A stretch of 64,000 bases of DNA from Roseicyclus persicicus (GCF_012395815.1 NZ_JAAZQQ010000001.1:62001-126000); one strand, 5' to 3'. Positions 52,362 to 61,881 are shown, counted from the stretch's first letter. The notes: generated by a model from the letters alone, not told the origin. Made by a program: numbers and translations.

Positions 52362-53026
52362 GGGCGGCGGCCCTTCGTCATGTGCCGCTTGCGCCCGTAG
52401 CCGGGGATGCGGTCCACCGTGAAACCCGCCGCGGCCAGCGCCGCGCGCACATGGCCCGCCGCCGAATAGGTCGCGCAGGTGCCGCCGGGGGCCGTGTGCG
52501 CGGCCACGGCGCGCAGCAGCGCGGGCTCCCACAGCTCGGGGTTGCGGGCGGGGGCGAAGCCGTCGAGGAACCACGCGTCGGCCTGGTCGTCCCAGGCCGG
52601 CACCGTGGCGCGCGCGTCGCCGAACACGATGCGGGCCGAGAGGGTGGGGGTCTCGATCCGCCCGTCCCCGTCCAGCGCCGCGGCGATGGCGTCGGCATAG
52701 GGCGCGGCCTCGGGGAAGGCCGCAAGCGCGGCGCGGGCCTCGGCGCCGGCCAGCGGGAAGGCCTCGAAGCTGGTGAAGCGGAGGGGGCCGTTGGTCCCGC
52801 TCGCGTCCCATGCCAACGCCGCGGCGACGAGGTTCAGGCCGGTGCCGAAGCCGAGCTCGGCGATGTGGAAGCCGGGCCGGAAGCGGTCGGGAAGGCCGTT
52901 GCCGGTCAGGAAGACGTGGCGCGTCTCGGCCAGCCCGTCCTCGAGCGAATAGAACGGATCGTCAAAGAGTTGCGAGACCGGCACGCCGCCCTCGCGCCAC
53001 GCGATCTGATGTCTCGGCTGGTCCAT
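52358..53026 (-). CDS. mnmD: tRNA mnm5s2U methyltransferase MnmD
   Basis: MnmD adds the last methyl group to make 5-methylaminomethyl-2-thiouridine at the wobble base. The 222-residue protein has the early FDDPFYSLEDGLAETRHVFL signature, the SAM motif IAELGFGTGLNL and DAWFLDGFAPARNPELW. In E. coli it is the N-terminal half of bifunctional MnmC; here it is a separate gene, divergent from an FAD oxidoreductase similar to the other half. Start at ATG 53026. Confidence 0.9.
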   Translation of the reverse strand: MDQPRHQIAWREGGVPVSQLFDDPFYSLEDGLAETRHVFLTGNGLPDRFRPGFHIAELGFGTGLNLVAAALAWDASGTNGPLRFTSFEAFPLAGAEARAALAAFPEAAPYADAIAAALDGDGRIETPTLSARIVFGDARATVPAWDDQADAWFLDGFAPARNPELWEPALLRAVAAHTAPGGTCATYSAAGHVRAALAAAGFTVDRIPGYGRKRHMTKGRRP

Positions 53027-53094
53027 GCCGCGCTGCTCGTCTAATCCTGCCCGGGATACGGCCGCGACACTGCGGCAAGCATGCGGGATTGGCA

Positions 53095-54129
53095 ATGGCG
53101 GACGTGACGGTCCACGGGGCGGGGATCTTCGGCCTCTCGATCGGCTGGGAATGCGCCCGCCGCGGGGCAAAGGTGCAGGTGGTCGACCCTTTCGGGGTCG
53201 GTGCCGGGTCGTCGGGCGGGCTGGTCGGCGCGCTGGCGCCGCATGTGCCGGAAAACTGGAACGCCAAGAAGCAGGTCCAGTTCGAGAGCCTGGAGATGGC
53301 CGAGGGGTTCTGGGCCGGGGTGGCCGAGGCCGGGGGCACCGATCCGGGCTATGCGCGGACGGGCCGGCTGCAGCCGGTGGCGGACGAGGCCGCGCTGGCG
53401 CTGGCCCGGCAGCGGGCCGGGGGCGCGCGCGACCTCTGGCAGGGGCGCTACCTGTGGCAGGTGGTGCCCGCCGCCGACCACCCGGGCCTGCTCGACAGCC
53501 CCACGGGCTGGCTGATCCACGACACGCTGTCGGCCCGCCTCCACCCCCGCCGCGCCTGCGCCGCGCTGGCCGCCGCGATCGGGGCCACGGGCGGGCGCAT
53601 CGGCGCCGAGGCGGAGGGGCCGGCCGGCGTGGAGGTCTGGGCCACCGGCGCCGCGGGGCTGCAGGAGCTGTCGCAGGCGCTGGGCAAGCCCGTCGGCACC
53701 GGGGTGAAGGGGCAGGCGGCGCTGTTCGCCGCCGACCTGCGCCATGCCCCGCAACTGTTCGCCGAGGCGCTGCACATCGTGCCCCATGCCGACGGGACCA
53801 CCGCCATCGGCTCCACCTCGGAACGCGACTACGCCGACGCGACCGGCACCGACGCCCAGCTAGACGCGCTGATCGACACCGCCCGCCGGCTCTGCCCCGC
53901 GCTGCGCGACGCGCCCGTCATCGACCGCTGGGCCGGCGTGCGCCCCCGGGCCCGGTCGCGCGCGCCGATGCTGGGCGCGCACCCGGCGCGGCCGGGCGCC
54001 CATGTCGCCAATGGCGGCTTCAAGATCGGCTTCGGCATGGCGCCGATGGTGGCGCGGCTGATGGCCGACCTGATCCTCGACGGCCGCGACGCGATCCCCG
54101 ACGCCTTCCGCCCGGAGGCGAGCCTCTAG
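53095..54129 (+). CDS. FAD-dependent oxidoreductase (MnmC C-terminal type)
   Basis: This is a 344-residue DAO-fold flavoprotein. It begins ADVTVHGAGIFGLSIGWECA, an FAD Rossmann motif, and ends with GGFKIGFGMAPMVARLMAD. MnmC's oxidoreductase half converts cmnm5 to nm5 uridine in tRNA, and this gene's position, 68 bases head-to-head with mnmD, suggests the same job. A different amine oxidase role (e.g. D-amino acids) is possible. Its last four bases overlap the 3' end of the convergent FMN reductase gene. Confidence 0.75.
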   Translation: MADVTVHGAGIFGLSIGWECARRGAKVQVVDPFGVGAGSSGGLVGALAPHVPENWNAKKQVQFESLEMAEGFWAGVAEAGGTDPGYARTGRLQPVADEAALALARQRAGGARDLWQGRYLWQVVPAADHPGLLDSPTGWLIHDTLSARLHPRRACAALAAAIGATGGRIGAEAEGPAGVEVWATGAAGLQELSQALGKPVGTGVKGQAALFAADLRHAPQLFAEALHIVPHADGTTAIGSTSERDYADATGTDAQLDALIDTARRLCPALRDAPVIDRWAGVRPRARSRAPMLGAHPARPGAHVANGGFKIGFGMAPMVARLMADLILDGRDAIPDAFRPEASL

Positions 54130-54665
54130 GCGGCCGCCCGACGCAGATCGGCCATCAGCTCGGTCAGGAGCTTGACCGGCATCTCGTTCACCAGCCGCCC
54201 CTCGGCGTCGAATTCCCGGTCGGGCGCCGCGATCATCACTTCGGGGCCGGGCAGCACGCGGGCGCGGAACGGGGTCAGTGCGTGGCGGAGCGTCATCTGC
54301 GTCCGCTCGCCCCCCGCTCGCCCCGCCGCCGCCGACAGGATCGCCACGGGCTTGTCCCGCCACGGGCCGCCCTTGGTCCGGCTGACCCAGTCGAGCGCGT
54401 TCTTCAGCACGCCCGACATCGCCTTGTTGTACTCCGGCCCCGCGATCACGATGGCATCGGCGGCCTTGATCTGGTCGGCCAGCAGCTGGACCTCGGGCGG
54501 GATGCCGTGGGCGGTCTCGAGATCGCCGTCGTAGAGCGGCAGGCGCAGGTTCGCGTCGACGAATTCCGCCGGGTCGAAGATCCGCGCGGCCTCGAGCATC
54601 AGCTTGCGGTTCCACGACCCCGCCCGCAGCGATCCACAGATCCCAAGAAGCCTCAAGCTGGACAT
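54126..54665 (-). CDS. NADPH-dependent FMN reductase-like protein
   Basis: This 179-residue flavodoxin-like protein starts with LGICGSLRAGSWNRKLM (phosphate loop G-S-x-R-x-x-S) and carries GPEYNKAMSGVLKNALDW, the hallmark of NADPH-dependent FMN reductases, including chromate and quinone reductases. It acts in the cytosol on FMN or quinones. Start at ATG 54665. It diverges from the ThDP enzyme with 55 bases between start codons. Confidence 0.87.
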   Translation of the reverse strand: MSSLRLLGICGSLRAGSWNRKLMLEAARIFDPAEFVDANLRLPLYDGDLETAHGIPPEVQLLADQIKAADAIVIAGPEYNKAMSGVLKNALDWVSRTKGGPWRDKPVAILSAAAGRAGGERTQMTLRHALTPFRARVLPGPEVMIAAPDREFDAEGRLVNEMPVKLLTELMADLRRAAA

Positions 54666-54720
54666 TCCCCGCGCCCTCCGTTCAAAACCATGTCCGCGGC
54701 AGATAAACCGGGAGGTCGCC

Positions 54721-56343
54721 ATGTCCAAACGCCACGGGGGAAAAATCCTCGCCGACCAGCTGGCGATCAACGGGGTCAGGCGCGTGTTCTCGGTGCCGGG
54801 CGAAAGCTTTCTCGCCGCGCTCGACGGGCTTTACGATCACGCCATCCAGAATGTCGTCTGCCGGCAGGAGGGGGGCGCGGCGATGATGGCCGAGGCCCAC
54901 GCCAAGCTGACGGGCGAGCCCGGGGTGCTGTTCGTCACGCGGGGGCCCGGCGCGACCAACGCGTCCTCGGGCCTGCACGTCGCGATGCAGGACCAGACGC
55001 CGATGGTGGTGTTCGTGGGCCAGATCGCCCTGACCGACCGCGACCGCGGCGCGTTCCAGGAGGTGGATTACCGGCGCTTCTTCAGCCCGCTGGTGAAGTG
55101 GGCCGCCGAGGTCGAGACCACCGCGCGGCTGCCCGAATACATCGCCCGCGCCTTCCATGTCGCCCGGTCGGGCCGCCCCGGCCCGGTGGTGCTGGCGCTG
55201 CCCGAGGACGTGCTGTCGGCCGAGGCCGATGTGCCCGACCTCGGCCCCGCGCAGGTGCCGCAGCAGCCGGTGGATGCGGGCGCGGCCCATGCGCTGCTCG
55301 ACCGGCTCCTGTCGCATGACCGCCCGCTGGTCGTGGCCGGTGGCCCGGGCTGGAGCGCCGAGGCGCAGGCCGATCTGCAGGCGCTGGCCGAGGCGACGGG
55401 CCTGCCCGTGGCCGTCACCTTCCGCCGGCAGGACTACATGGACAACGGGCATCCGAACTACATCGGCGACCTCGGCGTGGGCATGAACCCGCGGCTCGGC
55501 GCGCGGCTGCGGGCGGCCGACGCCCTCCTGATCCTCGGCGCCCGGCTGGGCGAGACGGCGACCAACGGCTACACGCTGGTGGACCCGGCCGCGCCCGGCA
55601 AGACCATCCTCCACGTCCACCCCGACCCCGACGAGATCGGCGCGGTCTACCAGCCGACGGCGAGCCTCGCCGCGCCCGCCCCCGCCGTTCTGGCGGCGCT
55701 GCGCGGTGCGAACGGGCGCATCCGGGATGCTGCGTGGACGCAGGCCGCCCGTGCCGACTACGAGGCCTGGCAGGTGCCGCAGGAGACCCCCGGCGACGTC
55801 AAGATGGAACAGGTCGTGCGCCTGATCTCCGACCGCTACGCCGGCCGCGCGATCTACACCAACGGGGCTGGCAACTACGCCGCCTTCCTGCATCGCTACG
55901 GGCGCTACCACGGCTACCGGACGCAGCTCGCGCCGACATCCGGCTCGATGGGCTACGGGTTGCCCGCCGCGGTGGCGGCGAAACTGGAACACCCCGACCG
56001 CCCGGTGATCTGCTTCGCCGGCGACGGCTGCCTGCAGATGACGATCCAGGAGCTGTCGACCGCCCGCCAGCACGGCGCCGACATCACCGTCATCATCGCC
56101 AACAACGGCCGCTACGGCACGATCCGGATGCACCAGGAAAACCACTACCCCGGCCGCGTCTCGGGCACCGAGCTGTTCAACCCCGACTACGTGCAGCTGG
56201 CCGCCGCCTATGGCGGGACCGGGCACCTGGTGACGGGGATGGACCAGCTGGCGCCCGCGCTGGACGCCGCCGACCGGGGCGGGCTGCACCTGATCGAGTT
56301 GCGCCTCGACGCGCGGATGCTGAGCACGACGAAGTCCCTCTGA
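54721..56343 (+). CDS. Thiamine diphosphate-dependent enzyme (acetolactate synthase-like)
   Basis: This 540-residue protein has the acetohydroxyacid synthase large-subunit plan: an N-terminal pyrimidine-binding domain with the catalytic glutamate in VVCRQEGGAAMMAEA, a central domain, and a C-terminal diphosphate domain with GDGCLQMTIQELSTA and NNGRYG. It lacks an ilvN-like neighbour, so another benzoylformate-decarboxylase or catabolic role is possible. GGGAGG precedes ATG 54721. Confidence 0.82.
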   Translation: MSKRHGGKILADQLAINGVRRVFSVPGESFLAALDGLYDHAIQNVVCRQEGGAAMMAEAHAKLTGEPGVLFVTRGPGATNASSGLHVAMQDQTPMVVFVGQIALTDRDRGAFQEVDYRRFFSPLVKWAAEVETTARLPEYIARAFHVARSGRPGPVVLALPEDVLSAEADVPDLGPAQVPQQPVDAGAAHALLDRLLSHDRPLVVAGGPGWSAEAQADLQALAEATGLPVAVTFRRQDYMDNGHPNYIGDLGVGMNPRLGARLRAADALLILGARLGETATNGYTLVDPAAPGKTILHVHPDPDEIGAVYQPTASLAAPAPAVLAALRGANGRIRDAAWTQAARADYEAWQVPQETPGDVKMEQVVRLISDRYAGRAIYTNGAGNYAAFLHRYGRYHGYRTQLAPTSGSMGYGLPAAVAAKLEHPDRPVICFAGDGCLQMTIQELSTARQHGADITVIIANNGRYGTIRMHQENHYPGRVSGTELFNPDYVQLAAAYGGTGHLVTGMDQLAPALDAADRGGLHLIELRLDARMLSTTKSL

Positions 56344-56345
56344 CC

Positions 56346-56368
56346 TCATCTTTGCTTTCCAAATACTC
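56346..56368 (+). repeat. TCATCTTT…AAATACTC intergenic element, copy 3
   Basis: The element begins three bases after the ThDP enzyme's stop, in the same orientation relative to its gene as the other copies. Its left part, TCATCTTTGCTT, is identical to copy 2. Confidence 0.62.
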
Positions 56369-56412
56369 AAGCGACGCCGGCCGCCGGGCGCGCCGCTGCG
56401 GGATGGGGCGCC

Positions 56413-57777
56413 TCAGTCCGCCACGGCGGCCCGCGCGGCGCTGTCCAGCACCGTCACCTCGCGCTGGGGGAAGGGGATGGTGATGCCGTTCGCCTTGAAG
56501 GCGTCCCACAGCGCCAGGTAGACGTTGCCGCGGATGTTGGTCAGCCCCTCGGTCGGGTCGCGGATCCAGAACCGCAGGATGTAGTCGACGCTGGAGTCGC
56601 CGAAGCCCACGATGTGGCAGACCGGCGGCTTGTCGTGCAGCACGCGGCGCACGCCCTTGGCGGCCTCGACGGCGATCCGGCGCACCTCGTGCGGGTCGTT
56701 GGCGTAGGCGGTGCCGAAGAACAGGTCGAGGCGCACGAACTCGTTGGAATGGGACCAGTTCACCACCTGCCCGGTGATCAGGTCCTCGTTCGGGATCAGG
56801 TATTCCTTGCCGTCCCGCGTCACCACGCTGGCGTAGCGGGCGCCCAGCGTCTCGATCCAGCCGAAGGTGTCGCCGAGGCTGATGACGTCGCCGGGCTTGA
56901 TCGACTTGTCGAGCAGGATGATGACCCCCGACACCAGGTTCGACACCACCTTCTGCAGGCCGAAGCCGAGGCCCACGCCGATCGCGCCCGACAGCACGGC
57001 AAGGCCCGTCAGGTCGATGCCCGTGGCCCGGAGCCCCACGAAGATGGCCAGCCCGTAGAGGCCCAGCTGCGTCAGCTTGACGATCAGCACCTGCATCGAG
57101 GGGGAGATGTCGGCGTTGCTCTGGATCCGCGCGGCCGTCGCACGCGACAGGAGCCGCGCCCCGATCACCAGCGCCGCGACCACCACCGCCGCCTGCACCA
57201 CCAGCAGGAGCGACAGCCGCATCCCGCCGAACGACACCCCGATCCCGTCGAGCAGCCGGGCGGCCTCGTCGCGGATGTTCAGGATCGCCAGCGTGACGTA
57301 GATCCAGGCACCGTAGCGCACCACCATGCGCAGGATCGCGGAGCGGATCAGCCGGGTCGTCAGCGCCACGAAGAGCCAGGCGGTGGCCAGCTCGGCCACC
57401 ACGGTCAGAAGGTAGGACCGCGACGGCCAGGTGACCTCGCGCATGATCCAGACCGTGGTCCAGACCAGCGCCACGAAGAAGATGCCCATCAGCCGGCGGT
57501 GCACCACCACGAGGACGCGCATCCGCCAGGTCGGCCAGCCCTCGCGCGTGCCCATCCAGGCGCGGATGCGGTCGCCGAAGACCTGCCGCAGGATCCAGGC
57601 CGCCAGCAGCAGCGCCAGCGCGATCCCCAGCTGGTAGGCGTTCCACGGGCGCAGCAGCGTTTCAAGGAAGGTGGCGGCCTGCCCAAGGAGGTCGCGGCCG
57701 AGCGCGGCCAGCTCCTCGGGGCCGGGCATCTGCCCCGCTGCGGCGTCGGTCCCCGGTGTCGGGGTCTCTGGCTCCAT
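56413..57777 (-). CDS. MscS-family mechanosensitive channel
   Basis: This 454-residue membrane protein has about five or six membrane segments. The pore helix and beta domain are recognisable: LSGAIGVGLGFGLQKVVSNLVSG-like sequence, then LLDKSIKPGDVISLGDTFGWIE and YLIPNEDLITGQVVNWS (landmarks). It releases solutes on osmotic downshock, or acts in a specialised way as larger MscS homologues do. It is convergent with the ThDP gene. Confidence 0.92.
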   Translation of the reverse strand: MEPETPTPGTDAAAGQMPGPEELAALGRDLLGQAATFLETLLRPWNAYQLGIALALLLAAWILRQVFGDRIRAWMGTREGWPTWRMRVLVVVHRRLMGIFFVALVWTTVWIMREVTWPSRSYLLTVVAELATAWLFVALTTRLIRSAILRMVVRYGAWIYVTLAILNIRDEAARLLDGIGVSFGGMRLSLLLVVQAAVVVAALVIGARLLSRATAARIQSNADISPSMQVLIVKLTQLGLYGLAIFVGLRATGIDLTGLAVLSGAIGVGLGFGLQKVVSNLVSGVIILLDKSIKPGDVISLGDTFGWIETLGARYASVVTRDGKEYLIPNEDLITGQVVNWSHSNEFVRLDLFFGTAYANDPHEVRRIAVEAAKGVRRVLHDKPPVCHIVGFGDSSVDYILRFWIRDPTEGLTNIRGNVYLALWDAFKANGITIPFPQREVTVLDSAARAAVAD

Positions 57778-58024
57778 GCCGGCCTTTCCCGTTGCGTACC
57801 CGAATCCTATCCCATCCCGCCCCCGCCGCAAGCGGAACACTTGGATTCGCCCGCGCGGCGATGTATCCGCGTCGCTGACATGACCGGGCTTTTCGACATC
57901 GGGGATCGGGCGCGCCTGCCCTGGCGCTTTCACGGCGCGCGCCGGTCGCGGCTGGGCGGTCTCTGACCGCGCCCGCCGCCTGCCTGACCCCCGAGACGCC
58001 CGCCCCCCGAAGGACACAGACCCG

Positions 58025-59428
58025 ATGACCGGCAAGACGCTCTACGACAAGATCTGGGACGCCCACCTCGTGCACGAGGCCGAGGATGGCACCAGCCTGC
58101 TCTACATCGACCGCCACCTCGTGCACGAGGTGACCAGCCCGCAGGCCTTCGAGGGGCTGCGGATGACCGGCCGCAGCGTGCGCGCACCCGACAAGACCAT
58201 CGCGGTGCCCGACCACAACGTGCCGACCACGGCGGGCCGCGAGAACCCCGCCGAGATGCCCGAGGAAAGCCGCATCCAGGTGGCCGCGCTCGACAAGAAC
58301 GCGCGCGACTTCGGCATCCACTACTATCCCGTGACCGACATCCGGCAGGGCATCGTGCACATCGTCGGCCCCGAGCAGGGCTGGACCCTGCCGGGCATGA
58401 CGGTGGTCTGCGGCGACAGCCACACCGCGACCCACGGCGCCTTTGGCGCGCTGGCGCACGGGATCGGCACGTCGGAGGTGGAGCACGTGCTGGCCACCCA
58501 GACGCTGATCCAGAAGAAGTCGAAGAACATGAAGGTGGAGATCACCGGCCGGCTCGCGCCGGGCGTCACCGCCAAGGACATCACCCTGTCCGTCATCGGC
58601 CACACCGGCACCGCCGGCGGCACCGGCTACGTGATCGAGTATTGCGGCGAGGCGATCCGGTCGCTGTCGATGGAAGGCCGGATGACCGTCTGCAACATGG
58701 CGATCGAGGGCGGCGCGCGCGCGGGCCTGATCGCGCCGGACGAAAAGACCTTTGCCTATGTCATGGGCCGGCCCCATGCGCCCAAGGGCGCGCAGTGGGA
58801 GGCGGCGCTCGCGTGGTGGAAGACGCTCTATTCCGACGATGACGCGCACTGGGACAAGGTCGTCACGATCCGCGGTGAGGACATCGCGCCGGTCGTGACC
58901 TGGGGCACCAGCCCCGAGGACGTGCTGCCGATCACCGGCGCGGTGCCGGCGCCCGAGGACTTCAAGGGCGGCAAGGTCGACGCGGCGAAGCGGTCGCTCG
59001 ACTACATGGGCCTCAAGCCCGGCACGCCGCTCAGGGACATCGAGATCGACACGGTGTTCATCGGGTCCTGCACCAACGGCCGGATCGAGGACCTGCGCGC
59101 CGCGGCCGCGATCCTGAAGGGCAAGAAGATCAAGGTGAAGCGCGCCATGGTCGTGCCGGGCTCGGGCCTCGTGCGCGCCCAGGCCGAGGAGGAGGGGCTG
59201 GCCGAGATCTTCCGCGAGGCGGGCTTCGAGTGGCGGCTGGCCGGCTGCTCCATGTGCCTGGCGATGAACCCCGACCAGCTCCAGCCGGGCGAGCGCTGCG
59301 CGGCGACCTCGAACCGCAACTTCGAGGGGCGGCAGGGGCGCGGCGGGCGCACCCACCTGATGAGCCCCGCGATGGCGGCGGCGGCGGCTGTGACCGGCCG
59401 CCTGACGGATGTGCGCGAGCTGATGTGA
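58025..59428 (+). CDS. leuC: 3-isopropylmalate dehydratase large subunit
   Basis: LeuC with LeuD isomerises 2-isopropylmalate to 3-isopropylmalate in leucine synthesis. The 467-residue protein starts [16 protein letters not shown] and holds the [4Fe-4S] cysteines in [13 protein letters not shown] and [20 protein letters not shown] precedes ATG 58025. The 247-base gap upstream holds a 28-codon frame (57880-57966) without a leucine run, so attenuation is not evident. leuD lies 4 kb downstream. Confidence 0.97.
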   Translation: MTGKTLYDKIWDAHLVHEAEDGTSLLYIDRHLVHEVTSPQAFEGLRMTGRSVRAPDKTIAVPDHNVPTTAGRENPAEMPEESRIQVAALDKNARDFGIHYYPVTDIRQGIVHIVGPEQGWTLPGMTVVCGDSHTATHGAFGALAHGIGTSEVEHVLATQTLIQKKSKNMKVEITGRLAPGVTAKDITLSVIGHTGTAGGTGYVIEYCGEAIRSLSMEGRMTVCNMAIEGGARAGLIAPDEKTFAYVMGRPHAPKGAQWEAALAWWKTLYSDDDAHWDKVVTIRGEDIAPVVTWGTSPEDVLPITGAVPAPEDFKGGKVDAAKRSLDYMGLKPGTPLRDIEIDTVFIGSCTNGRIEDLRAAAAILKGKKIKVKRAMVVPGSGLVRAQAEEEGLAEIFREAGFEWRLAGCSMCLAMNPDQLQPGERCAATSNRNFEGRQGRGGRTHLMSPAMAAAAAVTGRLTDVRELM

Positions 59429-59435
59429 CGGCCGC

Positions 59436-59505
59436 GGGCAAGCGTCTTGCAAGACGCTTGCCCCGATCTTGCAAGATCGGCGGAAGGGTCTTGCAAGACC
59501 CTTCC
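59436..59505. repeat. Palindrome array D (three units)
   Basis: Three perfect palindromes lie between the leuC and MFS stops: 59436-59463 (28 bp), 59463-59480 (18, CCGATCTTGCAAGATCGG) and 59482-59505 (24). All share TCTTGCAAGA. Centres (59449.5, 59471.5, 59493.5) are exactly 22 bp apart. The third contains the same 20-mer as the last unit of array C. Confidence 0.88.
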
Positions 59506-59507
59506 CC

Positions 59508-60719
59508 TCACCCCGCCCGGGACAACGCCCGGGTCACCCAGACCATCGCCACCGACAGCCCGAGGCACCACACCGCCATCACGCCCGCCTGCTGCGGCAC
59601 CGGGATGCCGGCGTCGATGATGACGCCCCCGACGCCCGGCCCCAGCGCGGTCGAGACGACCAGCACGGCGCTGGCGACCGCGCGGACCGATCCGATGTGG
59701 TTGGTGCCGTAGGTCGCGGGCAGGAGCGTGCCCCAGACCGTGTTGGCGATGCCCTGCGTCACCCCGATCAGCCCGATGGCGACGATCCAGGCCAGGGGGG
59801 TGTCCGCCAGGCCGATCATCGCGATGCCGACCCCCATCGGAACGGCCGCCAGCGGCAGGAGCCGGGCCGGCCCGAAGCGGTCTGCGAACCAGCCCGCGGC
59901 GAAGGCGGCTGCGACCTCGGACAGCGCCCAGGCGGGATAGGCGGGCGCCATGGCGACCAGCGACCAGCCCTTGATCTCGGCGATGTGGACCTGGTGGAAG
60001 AACACGACCGTTCCGACGTAGCCCGGCGTCAGCATCAGCGGCACCAGCGCCCAGAACAGCCAGTGGCGCAGCGCCTCGCGCCGCCGCCAGTGCCGCCCGC
60101 CGAGGCCCGGCGCGCCCGCGACGCCGCCGATGCTGCCCTGCGGGGACCGGTCTTGGGCAAGGAGCCAGAGGAGAAGCGGCAGGATCACCACCAGGAGGAT
60201 CGCCGCCACCACCAGCCAACTCGCGCGCCAGCCGATCCAGCCCATCAGGAGCACGGCGGGCAGCGGCAGGAGGATCTGGCCCGTGGTGTAGCCGAGATTG
60301 GCGATGGCCATGGCGCGGCCGCGGGTGGCGACGAACCAGCGCGCCATCGCGGTCTGCTGGATGTGGCTGAACATGCCCTGCCCGCAGAAGCGCAGCAGGA
60401 ACACGGCGATGCCCAGCATCCAGACGGCCTGACCGACCGCCATCAGCACCGCCGCCCCGGCAAAGACCACCGCCACCATCGGCGCGAGCCGCGACAGGGG
60501 CACCGTGTCGGCCCAGGATCCGCGCCCGAACAGGAGCGCGGCCGAGGCCAGCGTCGCGGCGGTGTAGATCAGGCCCCACTGCCCGTCGGTCAGGCCGTAT
60601 TCGGCCCGGATCTCGCCCGCGAAGAGCGCGATGAACCAAGTGTGCCCGAGGCAGGCCCCGAGCGCCAGCAGGAGGCCGGTGGAGAGCCAGCGCCGGTTCT
60701 CGGCCAGGAAGCTCAGCAT
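59508..60719 (-). CDS. Major facilitator superfamily transporter
   Basis: This 403-residue protein has twelve membrane segments and an MFS loop (FAGWFADRFGPARLLPL). It begins MLSFLAENRRWLSTGLLLALGACLGHTWF, with GLTDGQWGLIYTAATLAS in the first half. The substrate is unknown. It starts 13 bases after the HupE gene on the same strand, so the two are probably one operon. Its stop faces array D. Confidence 0.85.
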   Translation of the reverse strand: MLSFLAENRRWLSTGLLLALGACLGHTWFIALFAGEIRAEYGLTDGQWGLIYTAATLASAALLFGRGSWADTVPLSRLAPMVAVVFAGAAVLMAVGQAVWMLGIAVFLLRFCGQGMFSHIQQTAMARWFVATRGRAMAIANLGYTTGQILLPLPAVLLMGWIGWRASWLVVAAILLVVILPLLLWLLAQDRSPQGSIGGVAGAPGLGGRHWRRREALRHWLFWALVPLMLTPGYVGTVVFFHQVHIAEIKGWSLVAMAPAYPAWALSEVAAAFAAGWFADRFGPARLLPLAAVPMGVGIAMIGLADTPLAWIVAIGLIGVTQGIANTVWGTLLPATYGTNHIGSVRAVASAVLVVSTALGPGVGGVIIDAGIPVPQQAGVMAVWCLGLSVAMVWVTRALSRAG

Positions 60720-60732
60720 GTCGTGGGGGCCG

Positions 60733-61863
60733 TCAGAGGAGCGTGCGTTCCACCACCCAATACGCCCCCACCGCGGCGATGGAAAGCGAGGCCGGAATGG
60801 CGATGGCGCGCCGGTACCAGGGCCGCGCGATGAACCAGCCGGTCAGCGCGAAGGCCCCCGCGATCACGGCGAGCTGGCCGAACTCCACCCCGATGTTGAA
60901 GCCCACCAGCGCCTGCACGAAGCGCCCCGAGGCGATGCCGTAATCGCCCAGCACGCTGGCGAAGCCGAGGCCGTGCAGCAGCCCGAAGCCAAAGACCAGC
61001 GCCGTGCGCCCGCGGACATTGCCCCATCCCAGCGTGTTCTCGACCCCGACGTAGACGATGGTCGCCGCGATCAGCGGTTCCACCACGCTGGCCGGCACCG
61101 TCACCGTGCCGGTCGCCGCCAGCGCCAGCGTGATCGTGTGCGCCAGCGTGAAGGCCGAGACCTGCCACAGCAGCGGCCCCACCTGCGTGGCGAAGAAGTA
61201 GAGGCCGAGCACGAACAGGATGTGGTCGAGGCCCAGCGGCACGATGTGTTCGAACCCCGCCCCGATGTAGCGCAGGAACACCGCGCCGGCGCCCTCGGTC
61301 AGCACCTCGGCGCGGGGCAGTTCGGGCGTCATCTCGCCGCCGGCGAGAAAGCCCTCGTAGGCGTCGTCGCCGCCGCCCACCTGCCGCGGCACGAAGGTGC
61401 CGTAGCCCGGCGCGAGGCCCAGCCGCACGCCGGCCCCGCCGGGCGGCAGGTCCGCGGTGACGGTCAGGATGCTGTCGCGGGCCAGTTCCAGGTCGCCCGC
61501 GGCGGGGATGTCGACGGCGGCGATGACGGGCGTCAGGCGCTGGCCCTCGACCTCGATCAGGAAGCCGCGGCCGATGCGCGCCCAGTCGGCCCGGAGCGCC
61601 GCCTCCAGCCGCTCGGGCGCCATCGCGCGGAACATGTCGTAGAGCGCCGCCTCGGGCGCGTCGTTGGTGTTCTGCACGCTGTCGAGGTCGATGCCGGCCA
61701 GCAGCGTCTCCAGCGTGATCCGCAGGGTCAGGGTGACCTGCTCGGCGCCGACCTCGACGTCGGCGATGGTCGGCCGGATCTCGTGCGCGCGGGCGGCTCC
61801 TGCAATCGTGAGCAGGAGCGCCATTGACAGGCCGAGCAGCCGGGACAGGATCGGGCGGGACAT
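60733..61863 (-). CDS. HupE/UreJ-family membrane protein
   Basis: This 376-residue protein has a signal peptide (about 1-26, ARAHEIRPT), a periplasmic domain, then six or seven membrane segments with GLDHILFVLGLYFFA and HTITLALAA, the HupE/UreJ metal-ligand histidines. HupE proteins import nickel or cobalt; this long form with an N-terminal beta domain is of unknown metal. It diverges from the DUF4198 gene with 18 bases between ATGs. No Shine-Dalgarno is seen upstream. Confidence 0.8.
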   Translation of the reverse strand: MSRPILSRLLGLSMALLLTIAGAARAHEIRPTIADVEVGAEQVTLTLRITLETLLAGIDLDSVQNTNDAPEAALYDMFRAMAPERLEAALRADWARIGRGFLIEVEGQRLTPVIAAVDIPAAGDLELARDSILTVTADLPPGGAGVRLGLAPGYGTFVPRQVGGGDDAYEGFLAGGEMTPELPRAEVLTEGAGAVFLRYIGAGFEHIVPLGLDHILFVLGLYFFATQVGPLLWQVSAFTLAHTITLALAATGTVTVPASVVEPLIAATIVYVGVENTLGWGNVRGRTALVFGFGLLHGLGFASVLGDYGIASGRFVQALVGFNIGVEFGQLAVIAGAFALTGWFIARPWYRRAIAIPASLSIAAVGAYWVVERTLL

Positions 61864-61881
61864 CAGGGAAGGGACCGGGCG

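Noticed and set aside
53025-55319. A 764-codon plus-strand frame across the oxidoreductase, FMN reductase and ThDP genes
   Set aside because: It crosses three well-supported genes and is low-complexity Arg/Gly/Ala sequence.
57880-57966. A possible leader peptide upstream of leuC (28 codons)
   Set aside because: It has only scattered leucines, no run of leucine codons and no clear terminator/antiterminator pair.
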